A DNA stretch of 64,000 bases from DATFVJ01 sp963727015 (GTDB lineage Bacteria > Actinomycetota > Actinomycetes > Streptosporangiales > Streptosporangiaceae): the NCBI GenBank assembly GCA_963727015.1, contig CAVSEV010000005.1, positions 744,001 through 808,000 on the forward strand. Reading direction: 5' to 3'. The position numbers and the translations under genes are program-made. Under the pieces are notes generated by a model that had not been told where the DNA came from, made no database searches, and worked only from the letters and a program-made list of their open reading frames with translations. Below are positions 44,211-53,591 of the stretch, piece by piece (the stretch's first letter is position 1; each line of letters begins with the position of its first letter).

Positions 44211-44480
44211 GTGCCGCTCGAGACCGCCGTCAAGAAGACGATCATCGCGGAGCATGCGACGGGTGAGGGTGACACCGGTTCGCCGGAAGTCCAAGTCGCG
44301 CTGCTGACGCGGCGGATCAATGACCTGACCGAGCACCTGAAGGTGCACAAACATGATCATCACAGCAGGCGCGGCCTGCTACTGCTGGTCGGCCGCCGCC
44401 GCCGGCTGCTGAAATACCTGGCAAAGGAGGACATCGCCAGGTACAGGCAGCTGATCGAACGTCTCGGATTGCGCAGGTAA
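44211..44480 (+). CDS. rpsO: 30S ribosomal protein S15
   Basis: The 89-residue protein is full length: HATGEGDTGSPEVQVALLTR, RINDLTEHLKVHKHDHHSRR and LLLLVGRRRRLLKYL are the S15 signature. It binds 16S rRNA early in assembly. In other bacteria S15 represses its own mRNA through the leader, so the repeat-filled leader here is notable. GTG 44211, AAGGAG 4 nt upstream. pnp follows, as is usual. Confidence 0.97.
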   Translation: MPLETAVKKTIIAEHATGEGDTGSPEVQVALLTRRINDLTEHLKVHKHDHHSRRGLLLLVGRRRRLLKYLAKEDIARYRQLIERLGLRR

Positions 44481-44485
44481 ACGTG

Positions 44486-44522
44486 GCGCGGAGGGCGCGG
44501 CCGCCGGCCGCTTCCCCCGCGC
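44486..44522 (+). terminator. nested GC hairpin after rpsO
   Basis: GCGCGG ... CCGCGC form an outer stem and GCGGCC ... GGCCGC an inner stem, 5 nt after the rpsO stop. It could terminate or process the rpsO-pnp transcript, a known cleavage region in other bacteria. Confidence 0.6.
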
Positions 44523-44549
44523 TGTGCGCAACGGGCGCTGCGCAAAGGC

Positions 44550-44619
44550 ACTGCCCAAAATGCACTGCTCGGAACGCACTGCCCAGAACGCACCGGGCAA
44601 AACGCACCGCGCAAGGCAG
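44550..44619. repeat. five 14-bp tandem units between rpsO and pnp
   Basis: Units such as ACTGCCCAAAATGC, ACTGCTCGGAACGC, ACTGCCCAGAACGC and ACCGGGCAAAACGC follow head to tail. The rest of the gap up to 44910 has no gene and should hold the pnp leader; TTGACA at 44842 has no matching -10 I can support. Confidence 0.85.
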
Positions 44620-44910
44620 AGCAGCGGCCGCAGTGCGCAAAAACGCAGTTTACGGCGGCGTGTAACAGCGCAGCGGTACAACCGAAGCGATACAACTAAA
44701 GAATGTGACACAAGAAAAGGACGTCCCGCAGCCCGGACCCGGCATGCCCAGGGCCGGTCCTCGGTAGTGGTTCTCGGCCGGTGCACCGGCTAACATCGGT
44801 GCGGTATCAGCCGGGGGCTTCGATCGAAGACCGGCCAGTGGTTGACATGGCACGCCACGGCTGGCCGGCGGGCCCGCGCGGGACTCCAAGCACACAAGGA
44901 GGTCCCACCC

Positions 44911-47304
44911 GTGGAGGGTGTGCACAGCGCCGAAGCCGTTATGGATAACGGACGGTTCGGCACCCGCAAGATCCGTTTTGAAACCGGCAGGCTCGCCCGC
45001 CAGGCCGCCGGTTCCGCGGTCGCCTATCTGGACGACGAGTCGATGGTCCTCGCGGCGACAACCGCATCCAAGCATCCGAGGGAAGGGCTCGACTTCTTCC
45101 CGCTCACCGTGGACGTGGAAGAGCGGATGTACGCCGCGGGCCGCATCCCAGGCTCTTTCTTCCGCCGCGAGGGGCGGCCGTCGGAGGACGCGATCCTCAC
45201 CTGCCGCCTCACCGACAGGCCGCTGCGCCCGTCGTTCATCAAGGGCCTGCGCAACGAGGTGCAGGTTGTCGCCACCGTGATGGCACTTGACCCCGAGCAC
45301 CTTTACGACGTGGTCGCCATCAACGCGGCCTCATTGTCTACGCAACTGGCTGGGCTGCCATTCTCCGGCCCGATCGGCGCCGTACGGGTCGGGCTCATCG
45401 AGGGCCAGTGGGTCGCCTTTCCCACCCACAGCGAGCTTGAGCGCGCCACCTTCGACATGGTCGTGGCAGGCAGGATCGTGGCGGGCGCAGCCGAGGACGG
45501 CGGCAGCCAGGGCGACGTGGCCATCATGATGGTCGAGGCCGAGTCGACAAAGCAGACACTTGCCCTGCTCGCCGCCGCGGCGAATGGCCAGGGCAGTGCC
45601 GTCGCGCCGACCGAAGAGACCGTGGCGGAGGGACTCGACGCGGCCAAGCCGTTCATCAGGGTCCTCTGCGAGGCGCAACAGCAGGTCGCGGCGGCGGCGG
45701 CAAAACAGACGGCTGATTTCCCGGTCTTCCAGGACTATCAGCAGGACGTCTACGATGCGCTGACCGAGGCGGTCCGCGGCGAACTTGCGCAGGCGCTGAC
45801 CATCGCAGGCAAGCAGCAGCGCGAGGCGGAGACCGACCGGGTCAAGGCGGCGGCCTTGGAGAAGCTCCAGGGTGCGTTCGAGGGCCGGGAGAAGGAGATC
45901 GGGCACGCGTTCCGCGCGCTGACCAAGAAGCTGGTGCGCGAGCGGATCATCTCGGAGGGCGTGCGGATCGACGGCCGCGGCGCCACCGACATCCGGCCGC
46001 TGAGCTCGCAGGCACACGTGCTGCCGCGGGTGCACGGTTCTGCGCTCTTCGAGCGCGGTGAGACCCAGGTGCTCGGCGTCTCCACGCTGAACATGCTCCG
46101 GATGGAGCAGACCATCGACACGCTCAACCCGGACCGCACCAAGCGCTACATGCACAACTACAACATGCCGCCCTACTCAACCGGGGAGACGGGCCGGGTG
46201 GGCTCGCCGAAGCGCAGGGAGATCGGGCATGGTGCGCTTGCGGAGCGCGCGCTCATCCCCGTGCTGCCAACCCGCGAGGAGTTCCCTTACGCGATCCGCC
46301 AGGTGTCAGAGGCGATCGGATCCAACGGCTCCACCTCGATGGGCTCGGTCTGCGCGAGCACGATGTCACTGCTCGACGCCGGCGTGCCGCTGAAAGAGAT
46401 GGTCGCAGGGATCGCCATGGGCCTGATCCACGAGGGGGGCCGGTACGTCACGCTTACCGACATCCTCGGCGCCGAGGACGCGTTCGGTGACATGGACTTC
46501 AAGGTGGCGGGGACCAGCGAGATCATCACAGCGCTGCAGCTTGACACCAAGCTGGACGGGATCCCTGCCTCGGTGCTCGCCGCCGCGCTCAAGCAGGCCA
46601 AGAGCGCCCGGCTGACGATCCTGGACGTGATGCGGCAGGCGATAAGCGTGCCGGCGGAGATGAGCCCGTACGCGCCGCGGATCATCACGATCAAGGTGCC
46701 CGTGGACAAGATCGGCGAGGTGATCGGCCCCAAGGGGAAGATGATCAACTCGATTCAGGAGGACACCGGCGCCGAGATCACCATCGAGGACGACGGCACG
46801 ATCTACATTGGTGCCACCGACGGCCCGTCGGCCGAGGCCGCGAGGTCCGCGATCAACTCGATCGCCAATCCGCACATGCCCGAGGTCGGGGAGCGCTACC
46901 TCGGCACCGTGGTGAAGACCACTACGTTCGGCGCGTTCATCTCGCTGCTCCCTGGCAAGGATGGCCTGCTACACGTCTCGCAGATCCGAAAGCTCCACGG
47001 TGGCGTCAGGATCGAGAACATCGACGACGTCATCAAGGTCGGAGAGAAGATCCAGGTCGAGATCCGAGAGGTCGACGACCGGGGCAAGCTGTCGCTGGTG
47101 CCTGTCGAGGTCGTCGAGCGAGAAGCTGCCGGTGAGGATCTCGGCGGCGCGGCCCGCCCGCAGGGCGCCGGGGACCGCGGGGACCGGGGCGACCACGGGG
47201 ACCGGGGCGACCGCGGGGACCACGGGGACCGCGGTGGTAGTCACGACCAGCGCGACGGCAACCGCCGCACCCGTACCCGTTTCCGGGGGAACCGCGACCA
47301 GTGA
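44911..47304 (+). CDS. pnp: polyribonucleotide nucleotidyltransferase (PNPase)
   Basis: The 797-residue enzyme degrades RNA by phosphorolysis and can add tails. Two RNase PH domains flank a helical domain (first: FETGRLARQAAGSAVAYLDD; second: RTKRYMHNYNMPPYSTGETG and GSNGSTSMGSVCASTMSLLD). A KH domain (VIGPKGKMINSIQEDTGAEI) and an S1 domain (YLGTVVKTTTFGAFISLLPG) follow. The last about 45 residues are tandem GDRGDHGD-type repeats encoded by 9-bp units (47160-47240), possibly an RNA-binding or disordered tail. GTG 44911 is set by AAGGAGG at 44896-44902, 8 nt away. Confidence 0.97.
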   Translation: MEGVHSAEAVMDNGRFGTRKIRFETGRLARQAAGSAVAYLDDESMVLAATTASKHPREGLDFFPLTVDVEERMYAAGRIPGSFFRREGRPSEDAILTCRLTDRPLRPSFIKGLRNEVQVVATVMALDPEHLYDVVAINAASLSTQLAGLPFSGPIGAVRVGLIEGQWVAFPTHSELERATFDMVVAGRIVAGAAEDGGSQGDVAIMMVEAESTKQTLALLAAAANGQGSAVAPTEETVAEGLDAAKPFIRVLCEAQQQVAAAAAKQTADFPVFQDYQQDVYDALTEAVRGELAQALTIAGKQQREAETDRVKAAALEKLQGAFEGREKEIGHAFRALTKKLVRERIISEGVRIDGRGATDIRPLSSQAHVLPRVHGSALFERGETQVLGVSTLNMLRMEQTIDTLNPDRTKRYMHNYNMPPYSTGETGRVGSPKRREIGHGALAERALIPVLPTREEFPYAIRQVSEAIGSNGSTSMGSVCASTMSLLDAGVPLKEMVAGIAMGLIHEGGRYVTLTDILGAEDAFGDMDFKVAGTSEIITALQLDTKLDGIPASVLAAALKQAKSARLTILDVMRQAISVPAEMSPYAPRIITIKVPVDKIGEVIGPKGKMINSIQEDTGAEITIEDDGTIYIGATDGPSAEAARSAINSIANPHMPEVGERYLGTVVKTTTFGAFISLLPGKDGLLHVSQIRKLHGGVRIENIDDVIKVGEKIQVEIREVDDRGKLSLVPVEVVEREAAGEDLGGAARPQGAGDRGDRGDHGDRGDRGDHGDRGGSHDQRDGNRRTRTRFRGNRDQ

Positions 47305-48584
47305 CTACTAACCCCCAGCCCGTGCGGCGCACCGTGCTGCCCGGTGGCCTGCGCATTGTCACCGAGTCGCTGCCGTCGGTCCGTTCGGCGGCATTCGGAA
47401 TCTGGGCCGGCGTCGGGTCGCGCGATGAAGACGTGGCCCACGCCGGTGCCACCCACTACCTTGAGCATCTGCTGTTCAAGGGCACGAGGAAGCGTACTGC
47501 GCTCGACATTTCTGCCGCGATGGACGCGGTCGGCGGCGAACTGAACGCGTTCACGGGCAAGGAATACACCTGCTACTACGCGCGCGTGCTCGACGCCGAC
47601 CTGCCGCTCGCGATCGACGTCGTCTCCGACATGGTGACCTCCTCGCTTATCTCCCCCCAGGATGTGGACGCCGAGCGCGGCGTGATCCTGGATGAGATCG
47701 CGATGAATGACGACGATCCTTCTGACGTCGTGCACGAGGCGTTCGCGGCCCAGCTGTTCGGCGACACGCCGCTTGGCAGGCCGATCCTCGGCACCACCGA
47801 GTCGATCAACAGGATCACCCGCGAGCAGATAGCCGAGCACTACGCGGTGCGTTACCGCCCGGAGAACCTGGTGGTCGCGGCGGCGGGAAACGTGGACCAT
47901 GACGGGGTCGTGACGCTCGTCCGGCAGGCGTTCGGTAGCGTTCTCGGCGACACCAACCCGGCGCCGCCACGCCTGTCCGGGCCGGGCGCCGAGGCGGCCG
48001 CGGCGGGTGTCCGGCTGTTGTCAAGGCACACCGAGCAGGCGAACGTCGTGCTCGGTGCCGGTGCGCTCGCCCGCAATGACGAACGGCGATTCGCCCTCGG
48101 CGTGCTGAACGCGGCGCTCGGCGGCGGCATGTCGTCGCGGCTGTTCCAGGAGGTCAGGGAGAAGCGAGGCCTGGCCTACTCGGTCTACAGCTTTGTCTCG
48201 CAGCACGCGGACAGTGGCATGTTCGGCGTCTACGCGGGCTGCCTGCCCGCCAAGACCGACGAGGTGCTCGCCATCTGCCGCGAGGAAATGGAGAAGGCGC
48301 TCGCTTCCGGGCTCACCGAGTCGGAACTCGACCGTGGAAAGGGGCAGATGCGCGGGTCGACCGTGCTCGGCCTCGAGGACCCCTCGTCGCGGATGAGCCG
48401 CCTCGGCAAGAGCGAACTCGTCTACCCGCGGCTCGAGCCCGTCGACGACATCCTGGCCAAGATCGAGGCAGTCACCCAGGACGACGTGCGTGAAGTCGCC
48501 GAACTTGTTCTCGGCCAGCCGAAGGTGCTCGCGGTCGTCGGCCCGTTCGACGAGGACGCGGACTTCTCAAGCGCAGTCACCTAA
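47301..48584 (+). CDS. M16-family zinc metalloprotease (processing-peptidase-like)
   Basis: The 427-residue protein has the inverted zinc motif HxxEH in GATHYLEHLLFKGT, then a distal Glu in VDAERGVILDEIAMNDDDPS. A second M16 half has GGGMSSRLFQEVREKRGLAY, the R/Y substrate-binding pair. It cleaves peptides or small unfolded proteins in the cytosol and is usually coded next to pnp in actinomycetes. GTG 47301 overlaps the pnp stop by 4 nt, so they are co-translated. Confidence 0.94.
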   Translation: MTTNPQPVRRTVLPGGLRIVTESLPSVRSAAFGIWAGVGSRDEDVAHAGATHYLEHLLFKGTRKRTALDISAAMDAVGGELNAFTGKEYTCYYARVLDADLPLAIDVVSDMVTSSLISPQDVDAERGVILDEIAMNDDDPSDVVHEAFAAQLFGDTPLGRPILGTTESINRITREQIAEHYAVRYRPENLVVAAAGNVDHDGVVTLVRQAFGSVLGDTNPAPPRLSGPGAEAAAAGVRLLSRHTEQANVVLGAGALARNDERRFALGVLNAALGGGMSSRLFQEVREKRGLAYSVYSFVSQHADSGMFGVYAGCLPAKTDEVLAICREEMEKALASGLTESELDRGKGQMRGSTVLGLEDPSSRMSRLGKSELVYPRLEPVDDILAKIEAVTQDDVREVAELVLGQPKVLAVVGPFDEDADFSSAVT

Positions 48585-48590
48585 ACACAG

Positions 48591-49334
48591 ATGATCAAGG
48601 TCGGGGTGCTCGGCGCCAAGGGGCGGATGGGCGCGGAAGTGTGCCGCGCGGTCAGCGGCGCACCGGATATGGAACTGACGGCCGCGGCGGACATCGGTGA
48701 CCCGCGCGATCAGCTCGCCGCGGCCGATGTAGTGGTGGACTTCACCCACCCCGGCGCGGTCATGGACAACCTGCGCTGGTGCGCCGCTCACGGGCGGAAC
48801 ACCGTGATCGGCACGTCAGGTTTCGACGAGGACCGGCTCGCCGCCGTGCGATCGTATCTGGGCCAGGCTCCCGAGGTCCGTGTACTTGTCGCACCGAACT
48901 TCTCCATCGGGGCGGTGCTGATGATGCGGTTCGCCACGCAGGCAGCGCGGTTTTTCGAATCCGCCGAGATCATCGAACTGCATCATGCCGGCAAGGTGGA
49001 CGCCCCGTCAGGAACCGCGGCGAGGACCGCGTCGCTGATCGCCGCGGCCAGGTCGGCGGCGGGCCTCGGTCCGCCGCCCGATGCCACGGCGACAGCGCTG
49101 CCCGGCGCGCGGGGGGCCGGCGTTTCCGGCGTTCGGGTGCACGCGGTACGCCTGGCAGGGCTGGTGGCGCACCAAGAGGTCTTGTTCGGCGGTCATGGTG
49201 AGGTACTGACCATCCGGCACGACTCGCTCGACCGCTCGTCGTTCATGCCCGGGGTGCTCGCAGGGATCCGCGGTGTCGAGGCGCTGGCGCCCGGTCTCAC
49301 CGTGGGCTTGGACACGATCCTTGGCCTGGACTGA
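48591..49334 (+). CDS. dapB: 4-hydroxy-tetrahydrodipicolinate reductase
   Basis: The 247-residue enzyme reduces the dapA product for diaminopimelate and lysine synthesis, feeding peptidoglycan. The nucleotide motif is KVGVLGAKGRMGAEVCRAV. VVVDFTHPGAVMDNL, VLVAPNFSIGAVLMMRF and the catalytic EIIELHHAGKVDAPSGTA (His-His, Lys) follow. It lies 6 nt after the M16 gene; no good RBS is seen, which suits translational coupling. Confidence 0.96.
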   Translation: MIKVGVLGAKGRMGAEVCRAVSGAPDMELTAAADIGDPRDQLAAADVVVDFTHPGAVMDNLRWCAAHGRNTVIGTSGFDEDRLAAVRSYLGQAPEVRVLVAPNFSIGAVLMMRFATQAARFFESAEIIELHHAGKVDAPSGTAARTASLIAAARSAAGLGPPPDATATALPGARGAGVSGVRVHAVRLAGLVAHQEVLFGGHGEVLTIRHDSLDRSSFMPGVLAGIRGVEALAPGLTVGLDTILGLD

Positions 49335-49340
49335 TCCCCG

Positions 49341-49442
49341 TGCGCCATGAATCCCTGTGCGCCATGAATCCCTGTGCGCCATGAATCCCTGTGCGCCATG
49401 AATCCCTGTGCGCCACGAATCCCTGTGCGCCACGAAATCATG
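49341..49442. repeat. six 17-bp tandem units after dapB
   Basis: TGCGCCATGAATCCCTG is repeated exactly four times, then twice with CACG for CATG and drift in the last copy. It starts 6 bases after the dapB stop. No spacers and no unit over 17 bp, so not CRISPR. Confidence 0.95.
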
Positions 49443-49476
49443 TGCGCGGGCCGGGGCCGCTCCCCGTGGGCCCGGC

Positions 49477-49527
49477 CCGTGTCACGCCGACATGGGATCC
49501 GCCGGTAACGATGTCGGCGTGACACGG
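49477..49527. terminator. perfect 17-bp hairpin downstream of dapB
   Basis: CCGTGTCACGCCGACAT (49477-49493) is the exact reverse complement of 49511-49527; the loop is 17 nt. It ends the long translation operon or marks a regulatory dyad for the gene on its right. The gap from here to 49808 contains no further gene I can support. Confidence 0.75.
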
Positions 49528-49808
49528 CGCCGGAGTATATGAACGTCTCAGTTAGTAACGAGAAGGGCTCTCCGCTTCTCGCAGAGCCAGATTGCACGGT
49601 GAACGGAGAATCTCCGCTAGTCTCCGCTACTCCGTGTCTCTTTGTGCCCTTCTCGTTGTCTCTACCCGACCAGACCTCGGCCGACGTCGCCAGGGACGAA
49701 GGTCCTCTGCTTTTCACGGCGTGTCGCCATATCTGGTGCGGAGGCGTCGGGTGGATCACTAGGCTCAGAGGCCGGTCATCAGCAAGTTCACAGGTGGTGC
49801 CTGGACAC

Positions 49809-50726
49809 GTGCGCGAAAACGAAGGACGCTCGCCGTTCGAGCGCCAGATGACGCTCGAACGTGCCGGACCCAGCACGCACGAGGTCTTGTTGCGTTCGGA
49901 ATGGAACTGCCCGTTCCTGCCACATGGCGGCATCCTGGCGGCGATAGCGGCGCGCGCGATGGCGGCCGAACTAGACGCTCCTGGGCAGCGGCTGCGCTCG
50001 ATGACCGCGATGTTCACCGCTCAGGTGTCGCCCGGCGCGGCTGAGGTGGAGGTCACCGTGCTGCGCCGGTCACCTGCTGTCTCCCAGCTGGCGGCCGCCC
50101 TGCGTACCGTCGGGGAGGATGCGGGCCTGACCGCTCTCGCGGCGTTCGGCGCGAAACGCCCGGGCTTCGAGTTCACCGACCTGACACCGCCGCCCGCGCC
50201 GCCGCCGGATTCCTGCCGTTCGTTTCGTGCCCCGCCGCCCGCCGTCGTCTGTGACCGGCCCAGCCAGCCTGAGGACATCCATTTCAATTTCTGGGATCAA
50301 GTCGAAGGCCGGGTCGTCAAGGGCCACGCGCCGTGGGAGACCTACGTGCCCGAGACCTCCGAGCGTGTGTACTGGTACAGGTTCGACGAGCCGCCGCTGC
50401 TCGGTGACGGATCACTGGACCCGCTTGCGCTCGTGGCCTTGTGCGATACGATGCCCGGCGCGGTTGCCGAACGCATGGGCCCAGGCCAGCCGGCGTGGTT
50501 CCCGCCGAGCGTCGATCTGAGCGTGCATCTGCTCGGCGAGTCGCGCAGCGAGTGGGTGCTCGCGCGCAACCGGGCGCGGCACGCGGGTGGCGGTTACGCC
50601 TCGGCGGAGATCGAGCTCTGGGATCCGGGCGGCGCGCTGCTCGCCTATGGCACGCAGATGATGCTTTTCAGTTTCCCCGCCGGACCGCCGCCAGCAGACA
50701 GCCGCCGCCCGCCCAGGCCGGAATGA
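49809..50726 (+). CDS. TesB-like acyl-CoA thioesterase, double hot-dog fold
   Basis: About 305 residues from GTG 49809. The N-terminal hot-dog domain has SPFERQMTLERAGPSTHEVL, FLPHGGILAAIAARAMAAEL and EVEVTVLRRSPAVSQLAAAL. The C-terminal domain has LALVALCDTMPGAVAERM, PPSVDLSVHLLGESRSEWVL and GYASAEIELWDPGGALLAYG. Such proteins hydrolyse medium or branched acyl-CoA. The open frame extends upstream through a low-complexity stretch without homology, so the later GTG is preferred; its RBS is poor. Confidence 0.8.
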   Translation: MRENEGRSPFERQMTLERAGPSTHEVLLRSEWNCPFLPHGGILAAIAARAMAAELDAPGQRLRSMTAMFTAQVSPGAAEVEVTVLRRSPAVSQLAAALRTVGEDAGLTALAAFGAKRPGFEFTDLTPPPAPPPDSCRSFRAPPPAVVCDRPSQPEDIHFNFWDQVEGRVVKGHAPWETYVPETSERVYWYRFDEPPLLGDGSLDPLALVALCDTMPGAVAERMGPGQPAWFPPSVDLSVHLLGESRSEWVLARNRARHAGGGYASAEIELWDPGGALLAYGTQMMLFSFPAGPPPADSRRPPRPE

Positions 50727-50987
50727 TGGGCGGAGGCGGCGCAGCCGGCATGTAATGCTGCGGCGCAAGGGATGCGCGCGGCAGCCTCGCGCCCGCCACC
50801 ACGCAAGCTGACGGCTCGATCCGGCTCCCTGCGGGCGGTGTCAAGCCCGCAGCGGACGCGATGCCATCGGGATTCACCCGCCAATTTGCAAGGCACGCAG
50901 CCGGGCGCAGGTCGATCTCCTCGGCGTCGCCTGGCGCGACCTGTCCAGGCTCAATATCCTCGAAACAGCCGAAAGCGGAGGGACGCG

Positions 50988-51893
50988 ATGTGTCGGCTGT
51001 TCGGCTTGACGGCTGGGGCCGCGCGGGTCGCCGCGACGTTCTGGCTGCTCGACGCCCCTGACTCACTGGAGGTGCAGAGCCACCGCAATGTCGACGGGAG
51101 CGGAATCGGGTTCTTCGCCGCGGATGAGACACCAGTTCTCGACAAGCGCCCAGAACCGGCCTTCAGTGATGACGAATTCATCCACCAGGCCAAGCATGCC
51201 GAGTCCACGACGTTTGTCGCCCACGTGCGTTACGCGACCGCGGGCGGGCGGTCGGCGCAGAACACCCATCCATTCGCCATGCAGGGCCGCATCATGGCCC
51301 ACAACGGGGGATTCGGCGAGGTGGCGCTCCTGGACCAGCGCCTCGGCGCCTATCGGCGCCTCGTGCTCGGTGACACCGAGTCCGAACGGTACTTTGCGCT
51401 GATCACTCAGCAGATCGACTCGCACGACGGTGACGTCGGCGCGGGGATCGCGGCAGCCGCGCGCTGGATCGGCGCGAACCTTCCTGTCTCGTCGCTGAAC
51501 ACCATCGTGGCAACGCCCGGCGAGTTGTGGGCGCTGCGCTATCCGGGCCAGCATGCCCTGCACATCATCGACAGGCCGGCCGGGGCGAGCGCTCCAGGTG
51601 CAGGCCAGGCGGCCGGAACGGCCGGAACGGCCGGAACGGCGAATCCGGGCAGTGCGGCCGGCCTGCACGTCCGTAGCGCCACGTCGTCGGTGCACGCACC
51701 GGCGCTGCATTCGGTTCCATCTGTCGTCATCGCTTCCGAAGAACTGGACGGGGAAAGCGGCTGGCGAATGCTGGCGTCAGGTGAACTCGTGCACGTGCGC
51801 CCCGATCTGACAGTCGCGTCAGCCCTGGTGATACCCGAGCCGCCCGCGCACCTGCTGCCGCTCGGCGGGCAGAATCCGAATATCGATACCTGA
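50988..51893 (+). CDS. class II glutamine amidotransferase (EgtC/YafJ-like)
   Basis: The 301-residue protein begins MCRLFGLTAG, so Cys2 becomes the N-terminal nucleophile. NVDGSGIGFFA, FVAHVRYATAGG, NTHPFAMQGRIMAHNGGFGE and LGDTESERYFALI are conserved. It resembles EgtC, which removes glutamate in ergothioneine synthesis, and YafJ. No egtB or egtD is nearby, so ergothioneine function is unproven. A short AGTAGTAGT repeat (9-bp units near 51604-51645) lies in a loop. The start is fixed by the catalytic Cys. Confidence 0.88.
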   Translation: MCRLFGLTAGAARVAATFWLLDAPDSLEVQSHRNVDGSGIGFFAADETPVLDKRPEPAFSDDEFIHQAKHAESTTFVAHVRYATAGGRSAQNTHPFAMQGRIMAHNGGFGEVALLDQRLGAYRRLVLGDTESERYFALITQQIDSHDGDVGAGIAAAARWIGANLPVSSLNTIVATPGELWALRYPGQHALHIIDRPAGASAPGAGQAAGTAGTAGTANPGSAAGLHVRSATSSVHAPALHSVPSVVIASEELDGESGWRMLASGELVHVRPDLTVASALVIPEPPAHLLPLGGQNPNIDT

Positions 51894-52055
51894 CCGGTCG
51901 CGCCATGCGGCAGCCGTTACGGATGAGCATGGACGGTCCCGGATCGCACCGATGGCACGGAAGGCGCAGCGGGCGCAGCGGGGCAGAGGGCGCGGGGGGC
52001 GCAGAAAGGCACAGAAGGCGCAGCGGGCACAGCGTGCCCGCCCGCGCCGCGGACG

Positions 52056-52928
52056 TTACAGGCGGATCGCGAGACCCGCGGCGAAAAGCGCCCCGTATGC
52101 CAGCTGCAGCCGTCCCGTCTGTGCGAGCGCGGTCACCAGCCGGGGGCCCGCGGCACCGCCGCGGACGAGCCGCACCGGCCCTACGGCGAGCGGGATGGCC
52201 GCGAGCGCGGCGAGCACGACCGGGCGCAGTGGCGCGATCACCGCGGCGGCGCAGAACGGGACCAGCGCGCACGCGATGTAGAGCAGCCGGGTGCGCTGCT
52301 CGCCGAGCACCACCGCGAGGGTGCGTTTCCCGGCCACCTCGTCGGTGCCGATATCCCGCAGGTTGTTGACCACGAGGAGAGCGCAGGCAAGCAGGCCGAC
52401 GGGGACCGAGGCGGCGAGCGCGAGCCAGGGCAGCCGGCCGAGTTGCACATACGCCGTTCCCGTGACGGCGAACACGCCGAAGAACACGAAGACGGAGATC
52501 TCACCGAGCGCGCGATAGCCATAGGGCCTGCTACCGCCGGTGTAGAACCACGCCGCCGCTACCGCCAGGCCACCGGCGAGCACCAGCCACCACGAACTCA
52601 CCGCCGCGAGCACCAGCCCGGCCGCGCAGGCAGCGGCGAAGCAGCCGAGCGCCGCCGCAAGGACCTGGCGGGGCCGGGCGAGTCCCGTCGCGACGAGCCG
52701 GAGCGGGCCGACCCTGCGGGCATCGGTGCCGCGGACGCCGTCGCTGTAGTCGTTGGCGTAGTTGACGCCGACCTGCAGGGCGAGCGCCACGAACAGCGCC
52801 AGCAAGGCGCGCCACCAGACCAGATGCCCGTAACCCGCCGCCACGGCAGAACCGACGACAACGGGCACAACGGCCGCTGGCAGCGTACGCGGGCGTGCCC
52901 CTGACACCCATTCCCTCGCACTCGCCAC
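52056..52928 (-). CDS. menA: 1,4-dihydroxy-2-naphthoate polyprenyltransferase
   Basis: A 290-residue UbiA-family membrane enzyme with about eight helices. It attaches the isoprenoid tail in menaquinone synthesis. The two Asp-rich motifs are VNYANDYSDGVRGTDA and NNLRDIGTDEVAGKRTLAV. RPRTLPAAVVPVVVGSAVA starts the family domain. GTG 52928 with a GAGAG upstream. Other men genes are not in the window. The 3' gap to the amidotransferase (51894-52055) holds short GCGCAGCGG repeats. Confidence 0.93.
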   Translation of the reverse strand: MASAREWVSGARPRTLPAAVVPVVVGSAVAAGYGHLVWWRALLALFVALALQVGVNYANDYSDGVRGTDARRVGPLRLVATGLARPRQVLAAALGCFAAACAAGLVLAAVSSWWLVLAGGLAVAAAWFYTGGSRPYGYRALGEISVFVFFGVFAVTGTAYVQLGRLPWLALAASVPVGLLACALLVVNNLRDIGTDEVAGKRTLAVVLGEQRTRLLYIACALVPFCAAAVIAPLRPVVLAALAAIPLAVGPVRLVRGGAAGPRLVTALAQTGRLQLAYGALFAAGLAIRL

Positions 52929-53012
52929 CTCTCGCCCCGCCTCGCCCTCTACTGACCCGATGAGCCGGACGCCTGATCAGAGTCCCCAAAGCTCGCTGTG
53001 GCCGAACCGATC

Positions 53013-53591
53013 CTATGCGGGCACCTGTGGCCGTTCGCCGCCGACCGCCGCGTGCAGCCGTAGCTCAGGAACGGGCGTTCCCATATCGAGCTCACGGCGG
53101 GCTCCATCCGGCGCCCAGCCGGCCGACTCGAGGAACTCCCGCAGGGACGTGGCTGATTCAAGCGCCCAGGCGCAGAGTGTGTGGAAGCCATCATCCCGCA
53201 CGGTGTCAGCCAGGGCGTTGAGCAGCCTGCTGCCGTGCCCGCGCCCGGTCAGCCCGGGATGCACGTGCAGTTCGTATAGTTCCGCGTCGGTAGCGGGCCA
53301 CCGGTCCTGATCGGTGGCGGGGCCGAAAGAGGTGAAACCCACCACGGCCCGCTCGCGGTCCTCGCCACGCTCGACCGCGACGAGCACGCGGTGGCGGCTG
53401 GTCGGCGGGTTCGTCACTGCCGCCTCCCACTGACCGTGCCAGCGTTTCGCCGCTTCCGCACTCGTGAGCTCGGCTAGCACTTGCGGAGGTACCAGATCCG
53501 CGTAACCGGTCTGCCAGCTCGCGACCTGGATGCGCGCCAGGTCGGCGGCGTCTGCGGCACGCGCGGGGCGCACGAAGTTGTCCGCGCTCAT
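53013..53591 (-). CDS. GNAT-family N-acetyltransferase
   Basis: The 192-residue protein shows VRPARAADAADLARIQVASW, AVVGFTSFGPATDQD, AELYELHVHPGLTGRGHGSR (acetyl-CoA pyrophosphate loop, R/Q-x-x-G-x-G/A) and LCAWALESATSLREFLESAG. ATG 53591 overlaps the CGNR gene stop as ATGA, so the two are coupled. Substrate unknown. Confidence 0.92.
   Translation of the reverse strand: MSADNFVRPARAADAADLARIQVASWQTGYADLVPPQVLAELTSAEAAKRWHGQWEAAVTNPPTSRHRVLVAVERGEDRERAVVGFTSFGPATDQDRWPATDAELYELHVHPGLTGRGHGSRLLNALADTVRDDGFHTLCAWALESATSLREFLESAGWAPDGARRELDMGTPVPELRLHAAVGGERPQVPA

Noticed and set aside
44842..44870. TTGACA as the pnp promoter -35 box
   Set aside because: No acceptable -10 lies 16-19 nt downstream; the region there is GC only.
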